Below are positions 18,029-27,487 of a stretch of DNA of 64,000 nucleotides, piece by piece; positions within the stretch are counted from its first letter, which is position 1; the number at the start of each line of letters is the position of its first letter. The notes below the pieces were generated by a model. That model was not told the DNA's origin. It searched no databases and saw nothing but the letters and a program-made list of their open reading frames with translations. A program made the translations under genes and the position numbers. The DNA lies in contig NZ_MWLO01000126.1 in NCBI RefSeq assembly GCF_002198735.1, positions 1 to 64,000 on the forward strand. Reading direction: 5' to 3'. Origin of the DNA: Ideonella sp. A 288. Its GTDB lineage: Bacteria > Pseudomonadota > Gammaproteobacteria > Burkholderiales > Burkholderiaceae_C.

Positions 18029-19039
18029 TCAGTGCGAATGCACCGACTTGACCTGCTGCGAGATCATCTCGCGCAGCTGCGGCACGCTGAGGAAGTCGGC
18101 ATTGCTGCCGCTGTCGTACGAGAAGCCGGGGGCCACCTGCGTGGCGCCGGTGCGGGCGCAGTAGTCGGCCAGCGTGTACTCGGCACCGCTGGGCAGGATG
18201 GCGTAGTAGGGGCCCAGGTCCACCGTGTTGGGGCTGTCGCTGGCGGTGATCATCTCCTCGTGGATCTTCTCGCCGGGGCGGATGCCGATCACCTTCTGCT
18301 CGGCCTCGGGGGCGATGGCGCTGGCCACGTCGGTGATGCGGTAGGACGGGATCTTGGGCACCAGGATCTCGCCGCCCCAGGCGTGCTCGATCGACCACAG
18401 CACCATGTCCACGCCCTCCTGCAGGCTGATGTTGAAGCGCGTCATCAGCGGGTGGGTGATGGGCAGCACGCCCGAGGCGCGCTTCTCGGCGAAGAACGGG
18501 ATCACCGAGCCGCGGCTGCCCATCACGTTGCCGTAGCGCACCACCGAGAAGCGCAGGTCGCGGCTGCCCTTGATGTTGTTGCCGGCGACGAACAGCTTGT
18601 CCGAGCACAGCTTGGTGGCGCCGTACAGGTTGATCGGCGCGGCGGCCTTGTCGGTGGACAGCGCCACCACGCGCTGCACCTTGCTGTCCAGGCAGGCCTC
18701 GATGAGGTTCTGCGCGCCCAGCACGTTGGTCTTGATGCACTCGAAGGGGTTGTACTCGGCGGTGGGCACCTGCTTCAGCGCCGCGGCATGCACGACGATG
18801 TCGATGCCTTCCAGCGCGCGGGTCAGGCGGGCCGGGTCGCGGATGTCGCCGATGAAGAAACGCAGGCCCGGGTGGGCGCGGCCGGCCAGTTCCTGCTGCA
18901 TCTCGAACTGCTTGAGCTCGTCGCGCGAATAGATCACCAGGCGCTTGACGCCGGGCCAGCGCGACAGCACGGTGTGCACGAAGGCGCGGCCGAACGAACC
19001 GGTACCGCCGGTGATGAGGATGGACTTGTTGTTCAGCAT
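18029..19039 (-). CDS. pseB: UDP-GlcNAc 4,6-dehydratase (inverting)
   Basis: 336 residues, SDR of the FlaA1/PseB group. It catalyses the first dedicated step, C4,6 dehydration with C5 inversion. ITGGTGSFGRAF (residues 9-20) binds NADP; the catalytic set lies in STDKAAAPINLYGATK (Asp130, Lys131, Tyr139, Lys143). RYGNVMGSRGSVIP is family-diagnostic, as is the VAPGFSYDSG.N region near the C-terminus. Length matches PseB. Genes pseB-C-F-G-(H) run in pathway-compatible order. Confidence 0.95.
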   Translation of the reverse strand: MLNNKSILITGGTGSFGRAFVHTVLSRWPGVKRLVIYSRDELKQFEMQQELAGRAHPGLRFFIGDIRDPARLTRALEGIDIVVHAAALKQVPTAEYNPFECIKTNVLGAQNLIEACLDSKVQRVVALSTDKAAAPINLYGATKLCSDKLFVAGNNIKGSRDLRFSVVRYGNVMGSRGSVIPFFAEKRASGVLPITHPLMTRFNISLQEGVDMVLWSIEHAWGGEILVPKIPSYRITDVASAIAPEAEQKVIGIRPGEKIHEEMITASDSPNTVDLGPYYAILPSGAEYTLADYCARTGATQVAPGFSYDSGSNADFLSVPQLREMISQQVKSVHSH

Positions 19040-19043
19040 GGCG

Positions 19044-20759
19044 TCATGCTCCTGCGAGGGGAAGTGGATCGGGAAACAGGGTGTCGTGCGCGCCGCGGCG
19101 ACGCGCGGCGTAGGCCGCGGCCTGCGCCTGATGGCGCTGGCCCCAGGCGGCGGGATCGGTGAAGAGGTGTTCGAGGTCGGCCAGCGCCTCGGCGCAGCGC
19201 ATCGAGGGCATCAGCGTGCCCTTCAGTGGCGTGGTGATCACGTAGTCGGTGGGCCAGTCCTGCTCGCTGACGTGCACCACGTGGCTGCCGGCGTCGAAGA
19301 AGGCGATGGTGCCGCTGGTGGGCTCGCCGAAGGCGATGCACAGGTCGCTGTCCTGTGCCACGGCCTCGATCGGCGCCTGCATCGTGCGCATGAAATCGCC
19401 CACCGGCCGGCCCAGTGCCGAGGCCACCACCGACAGCGCCGGCGTGCTGGGCTTCAGGCGCACCACCAGGTCGCGGTCGTGCCGTTCGCACAGCGCCGAC
19501 AGCGCCTTGTGGAAGCCGATCAGCGCGAACAGCTCGACGTAGGACAGGCCCTCGGCCAGCATGGTGTTGAGCAGCAGGCAGACCCGGCGCAGCGCCGGGC
19601 GTGGCGGCACCTCGACCGTGCCGCGGAAGCGCACCGGGCGAACGGCCACCGGCTGGCCCAGCACGGTGCACACCGGCACGGCCAGGCCATCGCGCTCGAC
19701 CACCGTCACGCGCTGCGCGTGCGGCATGCGCGTGGTCGGGTAGGCCGAGTGCGGCAGCACCGTGACCGGTGCCTCCAGCGCTGCGGCCAGCGAGAACAGC
19801 GGGCCGTTGCAGCCGATGTCGTGGTCGGCCAGCACCACGTACGGCCGCTGGCCGGCCAGCGCCTCGCGCAGGCCCAGGAAGTTGGCCGCCTGCTGGTGGC
19901 AGCGCTGCGCGAACACCTCGACCTGCCGCGCCAGCGCATGCGCCGACGGCACCAGCGGCGCGAGGTGGTCGATGAGCACCTGGCGCGCCCGCTCGCGGTA
20001 GACCGCCACGCTGGCGTCGGCCGCCGCGCCGCCGGCGTCGGCCAGGCGCTGCAGCAGCAGGCCGGGGCCGCGGCGCACCGGCACGTCGCAGTAGGCGCCG
20101 GGCAGGTCGATGTTGCGCTCGAAGGCCGCCGCGATGGCGGCCTCGAAGCGGCCCGCGTCGTAGAAGCAGGTGGGGATGTGCGTCAGTGCCTGCGCGTCAC
20201 CGGCCTCGGCACGGGCGCGCACGCCGTCGAAGTCGAAGCACAGCTCGAACAGGGCCGGGTTCCAGTAGCGGCCACTGGCATAGCGGTCGACCACCTGCCA
20301 GCGCTCGCGGTCGGCGCCCACCACCTCGGTGCTGAGCATCGAATCCCAGTTGAACAGCGCCGCGTTGTCCGGCCGCAGCAGGCCCAGGCGCGGCTCGGGA
20401 AAGGCGCGCTCGATGGCGCGGCCGATCAGCCGCATCGTGAAGGCGCGCTGCAGCGTCAGGTACAGCACCGTCTGGTCCCAGCCGTGGAAGGCGCCGTCGC
20501 CCCACAGCGCATGGCGTTCGCGCGTCAGCGCCAGGTCGATCGACGCGGCCAGGGTCATCGCCTCGGCAAAGGCCAGCGCCGAGATGTCGCGGCCGACGTC
20601 GAGCCGTCGCAGTTCGTAGTGCTTGAGACCGGCCTGCAGGGCGGCATCGAGGATGCCGGGGTCGACGAACAACAGTGGCGTGTCGGCGTAGCGTTCCGCA
20701 TGCGCGGCCAGGTGATCGACGTCGCTGCGCTGCAGGACGACCAGGGCGTCGACCGTCAT
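19044..20759 (-). CDS. Large putative glycosyltransferase of the nonulosonate operon
   Basis: 571 residues, soluble, unrecognised at family level. The second half reads like a GT-B donor domain: VLADHDIGCNGPL, VLPHSAYPTTRM, DLVVRLKPSTPALSVV and AFGEPTSGTIAFFDAG, resembling the HP-R-x-H/KP and G-T/S patterns of capsule polymerases and sialyl-type transferases. The start overlaps the stop of the TolC-like gene (ATGA, 20756-20759), and pseB follows 4 bp after its stop. A transferase moving CMP-pseudaminic acid onto a protein or glycan would complete the operon; this is inference. No Maf-type flagellin transferase is seen elsewhere in the window. Confidence 0.5.
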   Translation of the reverse strand: MTVDALVVLQRSDVDHLAAHAERYADTPLLFVDPGILDAALQAGLKHYELRRLDVGRDISALAFAEAMTLAASIDLALTRERHALWGDGAFHGWDQTVLYLTLQRAFTMRLIGRAIERAFPEPRLGLLRPDNAALFNWDSMLSTEVVGADRERWQVVDRYASGRYWNPALFELCFDFDGVRARAEAGDAQALTHIPTCFYDAGRFEAAIAAAFERNIDLPGAYCDVPVRRGPGLLLQRLADAGGAAADASVAVYRERARQVLIDHLAPLVPSAHALARQVEVFAQRCHQQAANFLGLREALAGQRPYVVLADHDIGCNGPLFSLAAALEAPVTVLPHSAYPTTRMPHAQRVTVVERDGLAVPVCTVLGQPVAVRPVRFRGTVEVPPRPALRRVCLLLNTMLAEGLSYVELFALIGFHKALSALCERHDRDLVVRLKPSTPALSVVASALGRPVGDFMRTMQAPIEAVAQDSDLCIAFGEPTSGTIAFFDAGSHVVHVSEQDWPTDYVITTPLKGTLMPSMRCAEALADLEHLFTDPAAWGQRHQAQAAAYAARRRGAHDTLFPDPLPLAGA

Positions 20760-22186
20760 TTCAGAAAGTCCTGCAGGCCGCGGCCCAGCGACAGCAGCAG
20801 CGCGTTCAGTTGCACCGCATCGTGCGTGGCGTCCACCTGCGCCTGGCGCAGGCCGTGGTGCTCGCCCTCGGCGGCCATCACGTCGAACAGCGAACGGCGG
20901 CCCAGCTGCTGCCACTGCGCGCGGGTGGCCTGGCGCACGCGCTCGCTGTCGCCCAGCACGGCGGCGACGCGGTGGGCGCGGTCGATTGCGTTCCCGGCCT
21001 GCTCGTGCAGTTCGGCGATGCGGCTGCGGCGCGACTGCAGCGCGTCGTCGCGCGACAGGCGGGCCGATTCGGCGCGCTTGCGCGCGGCATCGGTGGCCGC
21101 GGTGGCGCCAGGCGCCAGCAGCGGCACGTTCAGCAACAGCCCGGCCGACACCGACCGGCCCAGGCCGCCGGGGGCGGTGCCGCCCAGCGCGGTGTGGGTG
21201 CTGGCCGAGACCGTCCAGCTGAGCTGCGGCCGGGTCGAGGCCTCGACCGAGCGGGCCAGTTCGCGCGCGGCGTCGGCCTGCGCGTCGAGCGCGGCGATGG
21301 CGGGTGCGCGCTCGGCCTCGGCCTGCACCTGCGCCAGCGCGGGCACGGCCTGCGGCAGCGCGGCCAGGGCCGCGTCGGGTGACGGCCCGTCGGGCAGCGG
21401 GTCGCCGACCAGTCGGCGCAGCCGCTGCTCGGCCTGGCGCAGTTGCGACTGCGTCGACGCCAGCGTCAGCTCGGCCTGCTGCAGGCCCTTGCGCGCCTGC
21501 ACCAGTTCGCTGGCGCGGCCGCGGTCGGTGGCCACGATCTGTTCGAGCGACTGCACCAGGCAGCCCATCTGCCGCACATGCTGGCCCTGAACCTGCGCCT
21601 GCACGCGGAAGCGGCTGCGCTCCAGCGCCTGCGACACGGTGTCGACGACGGTCTGCTCCTGGCTGCCCAGAAGGCCCAGGCGGGCGGCGTCGGCCAGGCG
21701 TTCGCGGAAGTCGACGAGGCGGTCGGTGCGGCCGCCGTCGCTGATGAGCTGGCTCAGGCTCAGCGAGCCGGCGGCGCGCGCTGCGGCACTGTCGGTGACG
21801 CCCTCGGCGCGCGACAGCGTCGGCCCCACGCTGGCGTTGGCACTGGCCTGCGGACGGCGCGCGGCGCGGGCTTCGTCGGTGTCCTGGTCGGCCGCCTCGG
21901 CATTGAGCCGGGCCGCGCCCACCGCGGCGCTGCGCGCCAGGGCCGATTGCACCAGCGTGCGCAGGGCGGCGCGGCCGCCCTCGACCAGCGCCGGCGCCGC
22001 CTCGGCCAGGCCGGGCAAGGCCGCACGCTGGACGGCCGCGTCGTCGTCGACGCAACTGGCCATCGCCGGCAGCAGCATCGCCCCGGCCAGCCAGCCCGCC
22101 AGCGCCGCGGGCAGGCACTGGCGCCAGCGCGCCAGCCGAGGCACGGCGCGGGACGGGACGAGGACGCGGAAGGCGGAGCGGGACAC
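20756..22186 (-). CDS. TolC/LapE-like outer-membrane efflux protein
   Basis: 476 residues if the GTG at 22186 is used; another GTG at 22144 would give a shorter n-region (MPRLARWRQ) before the hydrophobic h-region ending MLLPAMA. It forms the outer-membrane channel of type I secretion. The body shows two long Ala/Gln/Arg-rich helical halves typical of OEP repeats, with LSLSQLISDGGRTDRLVDF and an SLFDVMAAEGEHHGLR region near the C-terminus, both LapE/AggA-like. It heads the operon with the pse genes. The matching ABC transporter and adaptor are at 29.6-33.1 kb, so the type I system is split. Confidence 0.78.
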   Translation of the reverse strand: MSRSAFRVLVPSRAVPRLARWRQCLPAALAGWLAGAMLLPAMASCVDDDAAVQRAALPGLAEAAPALVEGGRAALRTLVQSALARSAAVGAARLNAEAADQDTDEARAARRPQASANASVGPTLSRAEGVTDSAAARAAGSLSLSQLISDGGRTDRLVDFRERLADAARLGLLGSQEQTVVDTVSQALERSRFRVQAQVQGQHVRQMGCLVQSLEQIVATDRGRASELVQARKGLQQAELTLASTQSQLRQAEQRLRRLVGDPLPDGPSPDAALAALPQAVPALAQVQAEAERAPAIAALDAQADAARELARSVEASTRPQLSWTVSASTHTALGGTAPGGLGRSVSAGLLLNVPLLAPGATAATDAARKRAESARLSRDDALQSRRSRIAELHEQAGNAIDRAHRVAAVLGDSERVRQATRAQWQQLGRRSLFDVMAAEGEHHGLRQAQVDATHDAVQLNALLLSLGRGLQDFLK

Positions 22187-22192
22187 GGCACC

Positions 22193-22251
22193 CAGTAGAC
22201 CGCCGCGACCTGCGAGGCAATCGCCGGAAAGCCGGCGCTTTTCGGGCTCAA
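22193..22251 (-). promoter_or_regulatory. Candidate FlhDC-class promoter of the TolC-Pse operon
   Basis: Read on the - strand: GAGCCCGAAAAGCGCC (from 22249), GGCTTTCCGGCGATTGCC, then TCTACT (22199-22194) 31 nt after the TTT. Both half-sites and the -10 spacing match the elements at 29.6 and 44.8 kb to the base. The -10 lies 7 nt before GTG 22186. The rest of the 214-bp space to gene 22401 shows no clear element. Confidence 0.6.
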
Positions 22252-22400
22252 TCCCGGCGCGGCTGTGCCGAAGGGCTTTCGAGCCGCGCGGCCTCCGTCC
22301 CTCAGAACGGGCCCTGGGTTCACCCGGACTCCGCATACCTTGTCAGGGGCTTGGCACATCCACAAGAATGGGGTCGTCCAGTCCAACAACAACGATCACG

Positions 22401-24212
22401 ATGTCCAGCGAGGTGAGCGGAGGAAACCGTCCCGCGGTGATGCCCGGCATGTGCTGGGTGCGCCGGGCGCTGCTGGTGGCCGATATCGTCGAATCGGTTC
22501 GCCTGATCCGCGAGCACCCTGAAGACGTCATCGAACGCTGGAGTCGCTTCATGCGCCTGGTGAGCGCCGAACTGCCGCACTACCGCGGCGTGATGGTGAA
22601 GAGCCTGGGCGACGGCATGCTGCTCGGCTTCGAGAGCGCTGACGATGCCGTGGCCTGCGGACTGGCATTGCAGCCGCTGCTGGCACCGTTCAACTCGGAT
22701 CGCCCGGCCGACCGGGTCATCTGGCTGCGCTGCGGCGTTCACCTGGGCGAGGTCGTGCCGACCGAATTCGACTGGTTCGGCAACTCGGTGAACCTGGCCG
22801 CACGGCTGGCCGCGCTGGCCGAACCGGGCGGCTGTGTCGCCTCGGTGGAGGTGCGCGACACCCTCACCCCGGGCCTCGACGCCGAGTTCGTCGACCTGGG
22901 CGACTGCTTCCTGAAGCATGTGGACCAGCCGGTCCGTTGCTGCCGTGTGCGCCCGGTCCGAACCCTGGGTGGCACCCGGGACCTGGCGCCGCCGACCCTG
23001 GACGACCCGACCCGCCTGGTGATGGCCGTGGTGCCGTTCGACGCCGCCGATGGCGCCACGACAGCGGCCGGGCAACAGTCGATCGGCGATGCGCTGGCCG
23101 ATGGCCTGATCTCGGCTTTCTCCAAGCGCCGGGACTGGACGGTCCAGTCTCGGCTGAGCACGGCCGCGCTGCGACAGCGAGCGCTGCACTGGTCAGCACT
23201 GAGCGAGTCGTTGGGTGCCACTCACCTGGTGTGCGGTCGTTTCCGCACAATGGGGCGGCAGATCGAGGTGCATGTCGAACTGCACGACGTGCGCCGCCGC
23301 AGCCAATTGTGGGAAGGCGAACACCGGCTGTTCCTCGATGAGTACTTTGCCGGCGATGCGAGCTTCGTGCCAGACGTGATCGCGGCAGTCGCGCGCGCCG
23401 TGGCACTGCACGAGCAGCGCTGTGCCCATGCCTTGCCGCTGCCCACTCTCGACACCTATTCGCTGTACCTGGGCGGAACGACGCTGATGAACCGCCTCAG
23501 CACGAGCGACTTCACGCGCTCGCGCGCCCTGCTGGAGCAACTGAGCGAACGCGCGCCGCGCGCCGCATCGCCCCATGCCGTATTGGCCAAGTGGCACGTG
23601 CTGTGCATGGCGCAGGGCTGGTCGCAGGATCGCGGCACCCAGGCCATGGAGGCGCGCGCCGCGGCGCGCCGCGCGCTGCAGCTGGACCCCGACCACGCCT
23701 ATGCGCTCAGCGTCGATGCACAGACTGCGGTGCACACCGGCGGCGACCTCGACGAGGCGCGCCTTGGCTATGGCCGGGCGCTGCAGAGCGATCCGCACGA
23801 GCCCGCCGCCTGGTACCTGTTGTCGGGGCTGCATGCCTACTGCGACGAGGGCGAGCTGGCCGTGGCCGCCGCCCAGCGCGCCATCGAGCTGTCGCCGCTG
23901 GACCCGTCGCGCTTCCTGATGGATGCCTACCTGTCGATGGCCATGCTCGCCGCCGGCCGCTACGACGAAGCCGTCGCCGCCAGCGAAAGTGCGCTGCAAC
24001 GCAATGCCTGCCTGTCCAGCACCTACCGGACGCTGGCACTGGCGCTGGTGTTCAGCAACCGCGTGGTCGATGCGCGCGCGGCCATCCAGAAGCTGCTGGC
24101 CGCCGAGCCGCGCAGCACGCTGCGCAGCTACCGGCAGCACTACCCGGGCCGCCACTCCCCGCACATGCCGCGCTATGTGGACGCCTTGCAGATGGCCGGC
24201 ATGCCCGACTAG
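22401..24212 (+). CDS. Class III adenylate/guanylate cyclase with TolB-like and TPR regions
   Basis: About 603 residues. The cyclase domain (first ~170) keeps the metal Asp pair (LLVADIVES and KSLGDGML), the transition-state Asn/Arg (GNSVNLAARL), substrate Lys (VKSLGD) and Asp (FDWFG), so it should be active, probably on ATP. A middle block (MAVVPFDAAD..., SLGATHLVCGRF) looks like the TolB/FlgO-like segment of rhizobial-type cyclases. The last ~250 residues are TPR-like (ARRALQLDPDHAYAL, LQSDPHEPAAWYLLSG). No membrane segment. Start is uncertain: ATG 22368, 22401 or 22440 are in frame; GGAGG at 22419-22423 is poorly spaced for all. First gene of a four-gene operon (27 bp to the next). Confidence 0.85.
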   Translation: MSSEVSGGNRPAVMPGMCWVRRALLVADIVESVRLIREHPEDVIERWSRFMRLVSAELPHYRGVMVKSLGDGMLLGFESADDAVACGLALQPLLAPFNSDRPADRVIWLRCGVHLGEVVPTEFDWFGNSVNLAARLAALAEPGGCVASVEVRDTLTPGLDAEFVDLGDCFLKHVDQPVRCCRVRPVRTLGGTRDLAPPTLDDPTRLVMAVVPFDAADGATTAAGQQSIGDALADGLISAFSKRRDWTVQSRLSTAALRQRALHWSALSESLGATHLVCGRFRTMGRQIEVHVELHDVRRRSQLWEGEHRLFLDEYFAGDASFVPDVIAAVARAVALHEQRCAHALPLPTLDTYSLYLGGTTLMNRLSTSDFTRSRALLEQLSERAPRAASPHAVLAKWHVLCMAQGWSQDRGTQAMEARAAARRALQLDPDHAYALSVDAQTAVHTGGDLDEARLGYGRALQSDPHEPAAWYLLSGLHAYCDEGELAVAAAQRAIELSPLDPSRFLMDAYLSMAMLAAGRYDEAVAASESALQRNACLSSTYRTLALALVFSNRVVDARAAIQKLLAAEPRSTLRSYRQHYPGRHSPHMPRYVDALQMAGMPD

Positions 24213-24239
24213 ACACCCAGCCGAGAGAGGACCTTCGCC

Positions 24240-25373
24240 GTGGACCTGAACGCCAACATACGAGGTGTGCTGATCGACCCCCATCCAGGTTCGAGTCTCG
24301 ACCCGATGCCGGGCAGCGCGCACGATCCGATGCCCGGCCGGAGCAACAGCGCCGAGCCCACCGAGTCGCATCCCAACGGTCTGGTCGCGCAGGCCTTGCT
24401 GAGCCACCGCGCGGCCATCGTGCGCGCCAGCGACCGCGCTGAGCGGACGCAGATGCGCGGCACGCGCCAGCCGACGCTGTGGCAGTGGGCCTCCAGCGTG
24501 AGGGTAGGCGCAGTCACGCGCGAGGTCACGCAGGCGCTGCGCTTCGCGCACGGCGCCTGGTGGCTGGTGCCAGACCTGGCCAGCGACGGCCGCATCACCG
24601 GCAATGCGCTCGAACTGCTTCGCCTGTTGCCACCGAGCCCCGACCGGCTGAACTCGCAGCTGATGCGCGTGATCGATTGCGCCGACGAGCGCCCCGACCG
24701 GCTGGCCGAGATCCTGGTGCAGGCCGACGGCCTGTGGCCTTTCTGGACAGCCGTGACCCACGTGGTGCCCGGACAGGCCGCTCGCACCGCAGAACTGATG
24801 GCGGTGGCGCAGGCCGTGGCCAGTCACATCGGTCACCAGTTCAAGCAGGCGCTGGCGGTGCCTCGCCCGACCGACCTCTCGCCGTTGGTGCAGCCGTGCC
24901 TGACCACGCCGGGCCACGGCGCCATGCCCAGCGGACACGCCATCGCGGCCTTCACGGCGAGTCGACTGCTGGGGGCCTTGTTGAGCAGCAGTGTCTTCTT
25001 CACCACCAACCCGGTCGCACGGGTGGACACCGTCGGCATCGCGCTCGACCGCACGGCTCGCCGCATTGCCGCCAACCGGGTGGTCGCCGGGCTGCATTAC
25101 CCGCTGGACAACAGCGCGGGGTGGTGCGTGGCCGAGACCACCTTCGAGGTCCTGTCAATGATGGCTGGTCGCCAGGGCACCGTGCCCACCACGCGCCGGT
25201 TCGACGCCGACACGACCACGGTCGAGGCCTTGCCCGACGACGATGTCCCCCTCACCGACGCCGCCGTGGGCAGCACCGGCATCGCCCAAACCGGTACCGC
25301 CACCGTCAGCCCGATGCTCACGCTGTTGTGGGACGCGGCCGAGGCCGAGTTGTCTCGCCTGCAGCTGAACTGA
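24240..25373 (+). CDS. Soluble vanadium-haloperoxidase/PAP2-superfamily protein
   Basis: 377 residues, GTG start with GAGAGAGG before it. All three vanadate/phosphate motifs are intact and correctly spaced: K202-x6-R209-P210, P230-S-G-H233, and R280-x5-H286-x3-D290. No hydrophobic helices fit a membrane PAP2 phosphatase, so it resembles soluble bacterial vanadium-dependent haloperoxidases or class A acid phosphatases; sequence alone does not separate the two. The N-terminus is polar, with DPMPG repeated twice, and no signal peptide is seen. It sits between the cyclase and a subtilase (11 bp), a combination I do not recognise. Confidence 0.8.
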   Translation: MDLNANIRGVLIDPHPGSSLDPMPGSAHDPMPGRSNSAEPTESHPNGLVAQALLSHRAAIVRASDRAERTQMRGTRQPTLWQWASSVRVGAVTREVTQALRFAHGAWWLVPDLASDGRITGNALELLRLLPPSPDRLNSQLMRVIDCADERPDRLAEILVQADGLWPFWTAVTHVVPGQAARTAELMAVAQAVASHIGHQFKQALAVPRPTDLSPLVQPCLTTPGHGAMPSGHAIAAFTASRLLGALLSSSVFFTTNPVARVDTVGIALDRTARRIAANRVVAGLHYPLDNSAGWCVAETTFEVLSMMAGRQGTVPTTRRFDADTTTVEALPDDDVPLTDAAVGSTGIAQTGTATVSPMLTLLWDAAEAELSRLQLN

Positions 25374-25384
25374 GCGGTGGCACC

Positions 25385-27487
25385 GTGAACTGGAGTTCCC
25401 CCGCCCCACACGACTGGCCGCGCGACCGGCAGCAGCCGCTGGACCCATACGTGCAGTGGGCCGAAGCCAGCCGATGGCGCGGCTACACCTCGCAGGCGCA
25501 GTTCAGCCGGACCACCTTGGCCAGGAGTTGGATCACCTTCATGGCCGAGCTGACCCCTTCGGCCGCTGCACACCCACTTCAGGCTATCGCCGGGTTGAGC
25601 AAGTTGCGCGCCCCTGAGGTGACGAAACCGGACCAGATCCGGAACCTGCTCTACATCCCCAACGCCTACAGGCAGGCAGCGCCTGGCGCACTGGTCGGAA
25701 CACGGTTCTTCACCGGTCGGATCCGCCATCGGCACCTTAGGCTGCTGCACGGCATCGATGCCATCGCCCGGTGGGAGCTGGCACAGCCCGTGGGCAGACC
25801 GGACCCCTCTGTCGTCGGCACGGACAGGGAACACAACGCCACCCGGGTCACATCTCATGTGCCGACGGCAGTACGCGACCGCGTCGTGCCTCGCAGCCAG
25901 ACCGATCAGGACAGCCAGCGCAACCGGCTCATCGGCATCATCGACAGCGGCTGCGCATTCCTGCACCCGGCATTCCGCGATGACCACGGCGCCACGCGCA
26001 TTGTGCAGTTCTGGGACCAGGGCATCGCGCGCCGCCACGGCCGACGGAACTGGTCGCCAGCCTCCCACTTCGGATATGGCAGCGTGCTGTGGCACGACGA
26101 CATCGACCGCCTGCTGACCTTGCATCTGCCGTCCGCCATGGGCCAGGCAGACGATGAAATCCACACTTACGAGGCTTTGCAGCACCTGCTGCGCCAGGGC
26201 CGCGTGGGCCGGCCCGTGCGCCGGGCCATGCACGGCACCCACGTGCTGGACGTGGCGGGCGGCCGGCGCGACCCATGGAACCGCGGGGCCGCGCCCGACG
26301 CCGCGTCCAGTGCACCCTTGGCCTTCGTGCAGTTGCCCCGCCGCACGGCGGCCGATGGCACGGGCGGCGCGCTGGGCGCACACCTGTTGGACGGTGTGCG
26401 CCAGCTGATGACCCTGGTGGATGCCGATGGCGACCTGGTCATCTCGATCAGCCAGGGCACGCAGGCCGGGCCGCACGACGGCAGTTCGATGATCGAATCG
26501 GCGCTCGACGAGTTGCTGGAGTTGCGCCCCAACAACTTCGCGATCGTCGTCGGCGCTGGCAATGCGCGACTCAGCGACTGCCACGCCGTCGCCTCGGTGC
26601 CGCCGGGCCAGACCGTCGAGCTGGCGCTGCACATCCCGCACCTCGACAGCACCGACTCCTTTGCCGAATGTTGGTATCCGCGGGTGGACCCGAAAGGCCA
26701 GCCGCACCGGCTCAGCCTGCAGGCGGTGGCGCCAGACGGACCGGCCAGCCACCGGCTGTTCACTGGCTGCGCCAGCCGCCTGGTCGGTGGTGCGCGCACC
26801 ACCGACCCCGCCGTGGCCATGCTGATCCACGAAGCAGCCGTGCCGGGCGGTGCCGATGCCATGGCCTTGCTGGCCTTGTCGCCCGCGTCCGCCGACGACG
26901 GTCAGCCACCCAAACCCAAACTCCACGCGCCTTGTGGCACCTGGACGCTGCGCATCTGCAACGAGGGCACTGAGCCGTGCGTTGTAGACGCCTGGGCCGA
27001 GCGTGACGAGCCCGTGCACCCACCTTGGAACGACTTTCCGCGCTGGCGCGTCGGCCGCGCAGGTGTCACGACGCACCCGGTGCCACCCACCGCCCAAGGC
27101 ACCTTGAACACACTGGCCACGGCGCAGCACGTGTTGGTGGCCGGCGCGCTGGTGAAGGCCAGCCGCAGGCCTTCCCCCTACAGCTCGCTGGGCCCGCCCC
27201 GCGGCGGACCACGGCTTGCCGCCGGACTGCCCACGCCCAACGTGCTGGCGGCGGCGGATGCGTCCACGCAGCTTCCGGGCGTTCGCGCCGCCGCCGTGCG
27301 AGGCGGCGACACCGTGCGCATGCGGGGCACCAGCGTGGCGGCGCCCACGCTCGCCCGACAGCTCTTCAACGCCATGGTCGCCTCACCCCAGCCGGTGCAG
27401 CGCGGCGACTGGCAGGTCCTGATCGATGGCCTGGCCGATCCCCTGCAGGCCGACGGCCGCTTCATGCCCACCCCGCCCACCCCATGA
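25385..27487 (+). CDS. Subtilisin-like (S8) serine protease
   Basis: 700 residues from GTG 25385. Catalytic Asp187 is in IGIIDSGCAF, His283 in MHGTHV, oxyanion Asn393 in VGAGNA and Ser650 in RGTSVAAPT, all intact, with the Ser very close to the C-terminus. A ~250-residue insert of jelly-roll character lies between the Asn and the Ser blocks. There is no signal peptide; the first 180 residues are a polar N-terminal region that might act as an inhibitory or targeting domain. It is tightly linked to the haloperoxidase-like gene and overlaps the lipoprotein gene by 4 nt. Base use is less G+C-saturated than neighbours. Confidence 0.88.
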   Translation: MNWSSPAPHDWPRDRQQPLDPYVQWAEASRWRGYTSQAQFSRTTLARSWITFMAELTPSAAAHPLQAIAGLSKLRAPEVTKPDQIRNLLYIPNAYRQAAPGALVGTRFFTGRIRHRHLRLLHGIDAIARWELAQPVGRPDPSVVGTDREHNATRVTSHVPTAVRDRVVPRSQTDQDSQRNRLIGIIDSGCAFLHPAFRDDHGATRIVQFWDQGIARRHGRRNWSPASHFGYGSVLWHDDIDRLLTLHLPSAMGQADDEIHTYEALQHLLRQGRVGRPVRRAMHGTHVLDVAGGRRDPWNRGAAPDAASSAPLAFVQLPRRTAADGTGGALGAHLLDGVRQLMTLVDADGDLVISISQGTQAGPHDGSSMIESALDELLELRPNNFAIVVGAGNARLSDCHAVASVPPGQTVELALHIPHLDSTDSFAECWYPRVDPKGQPHRLSLQAVAPDGPASHRLFTGCASRLVGGARTTDPAVAMLIHEAAVPGGADAMALLALSPASADDGQPPKPKLHAPCGTWTLRICNEGTEPCVVDAWAERDEPVHPPWNDFPRWRVGRAGVTTHPVPPTAQGTLNTLATAQHVLVAGALVKASRRPSPYSSLGPPRGGPRLAAGLPTPNVLAAADASTQLPGVRAAAVRGGDTVRMRGTSVAAPTLARQLFNAMVASPQPVQRGDWQVLIDGLADPLQADGRFMPTPPTP

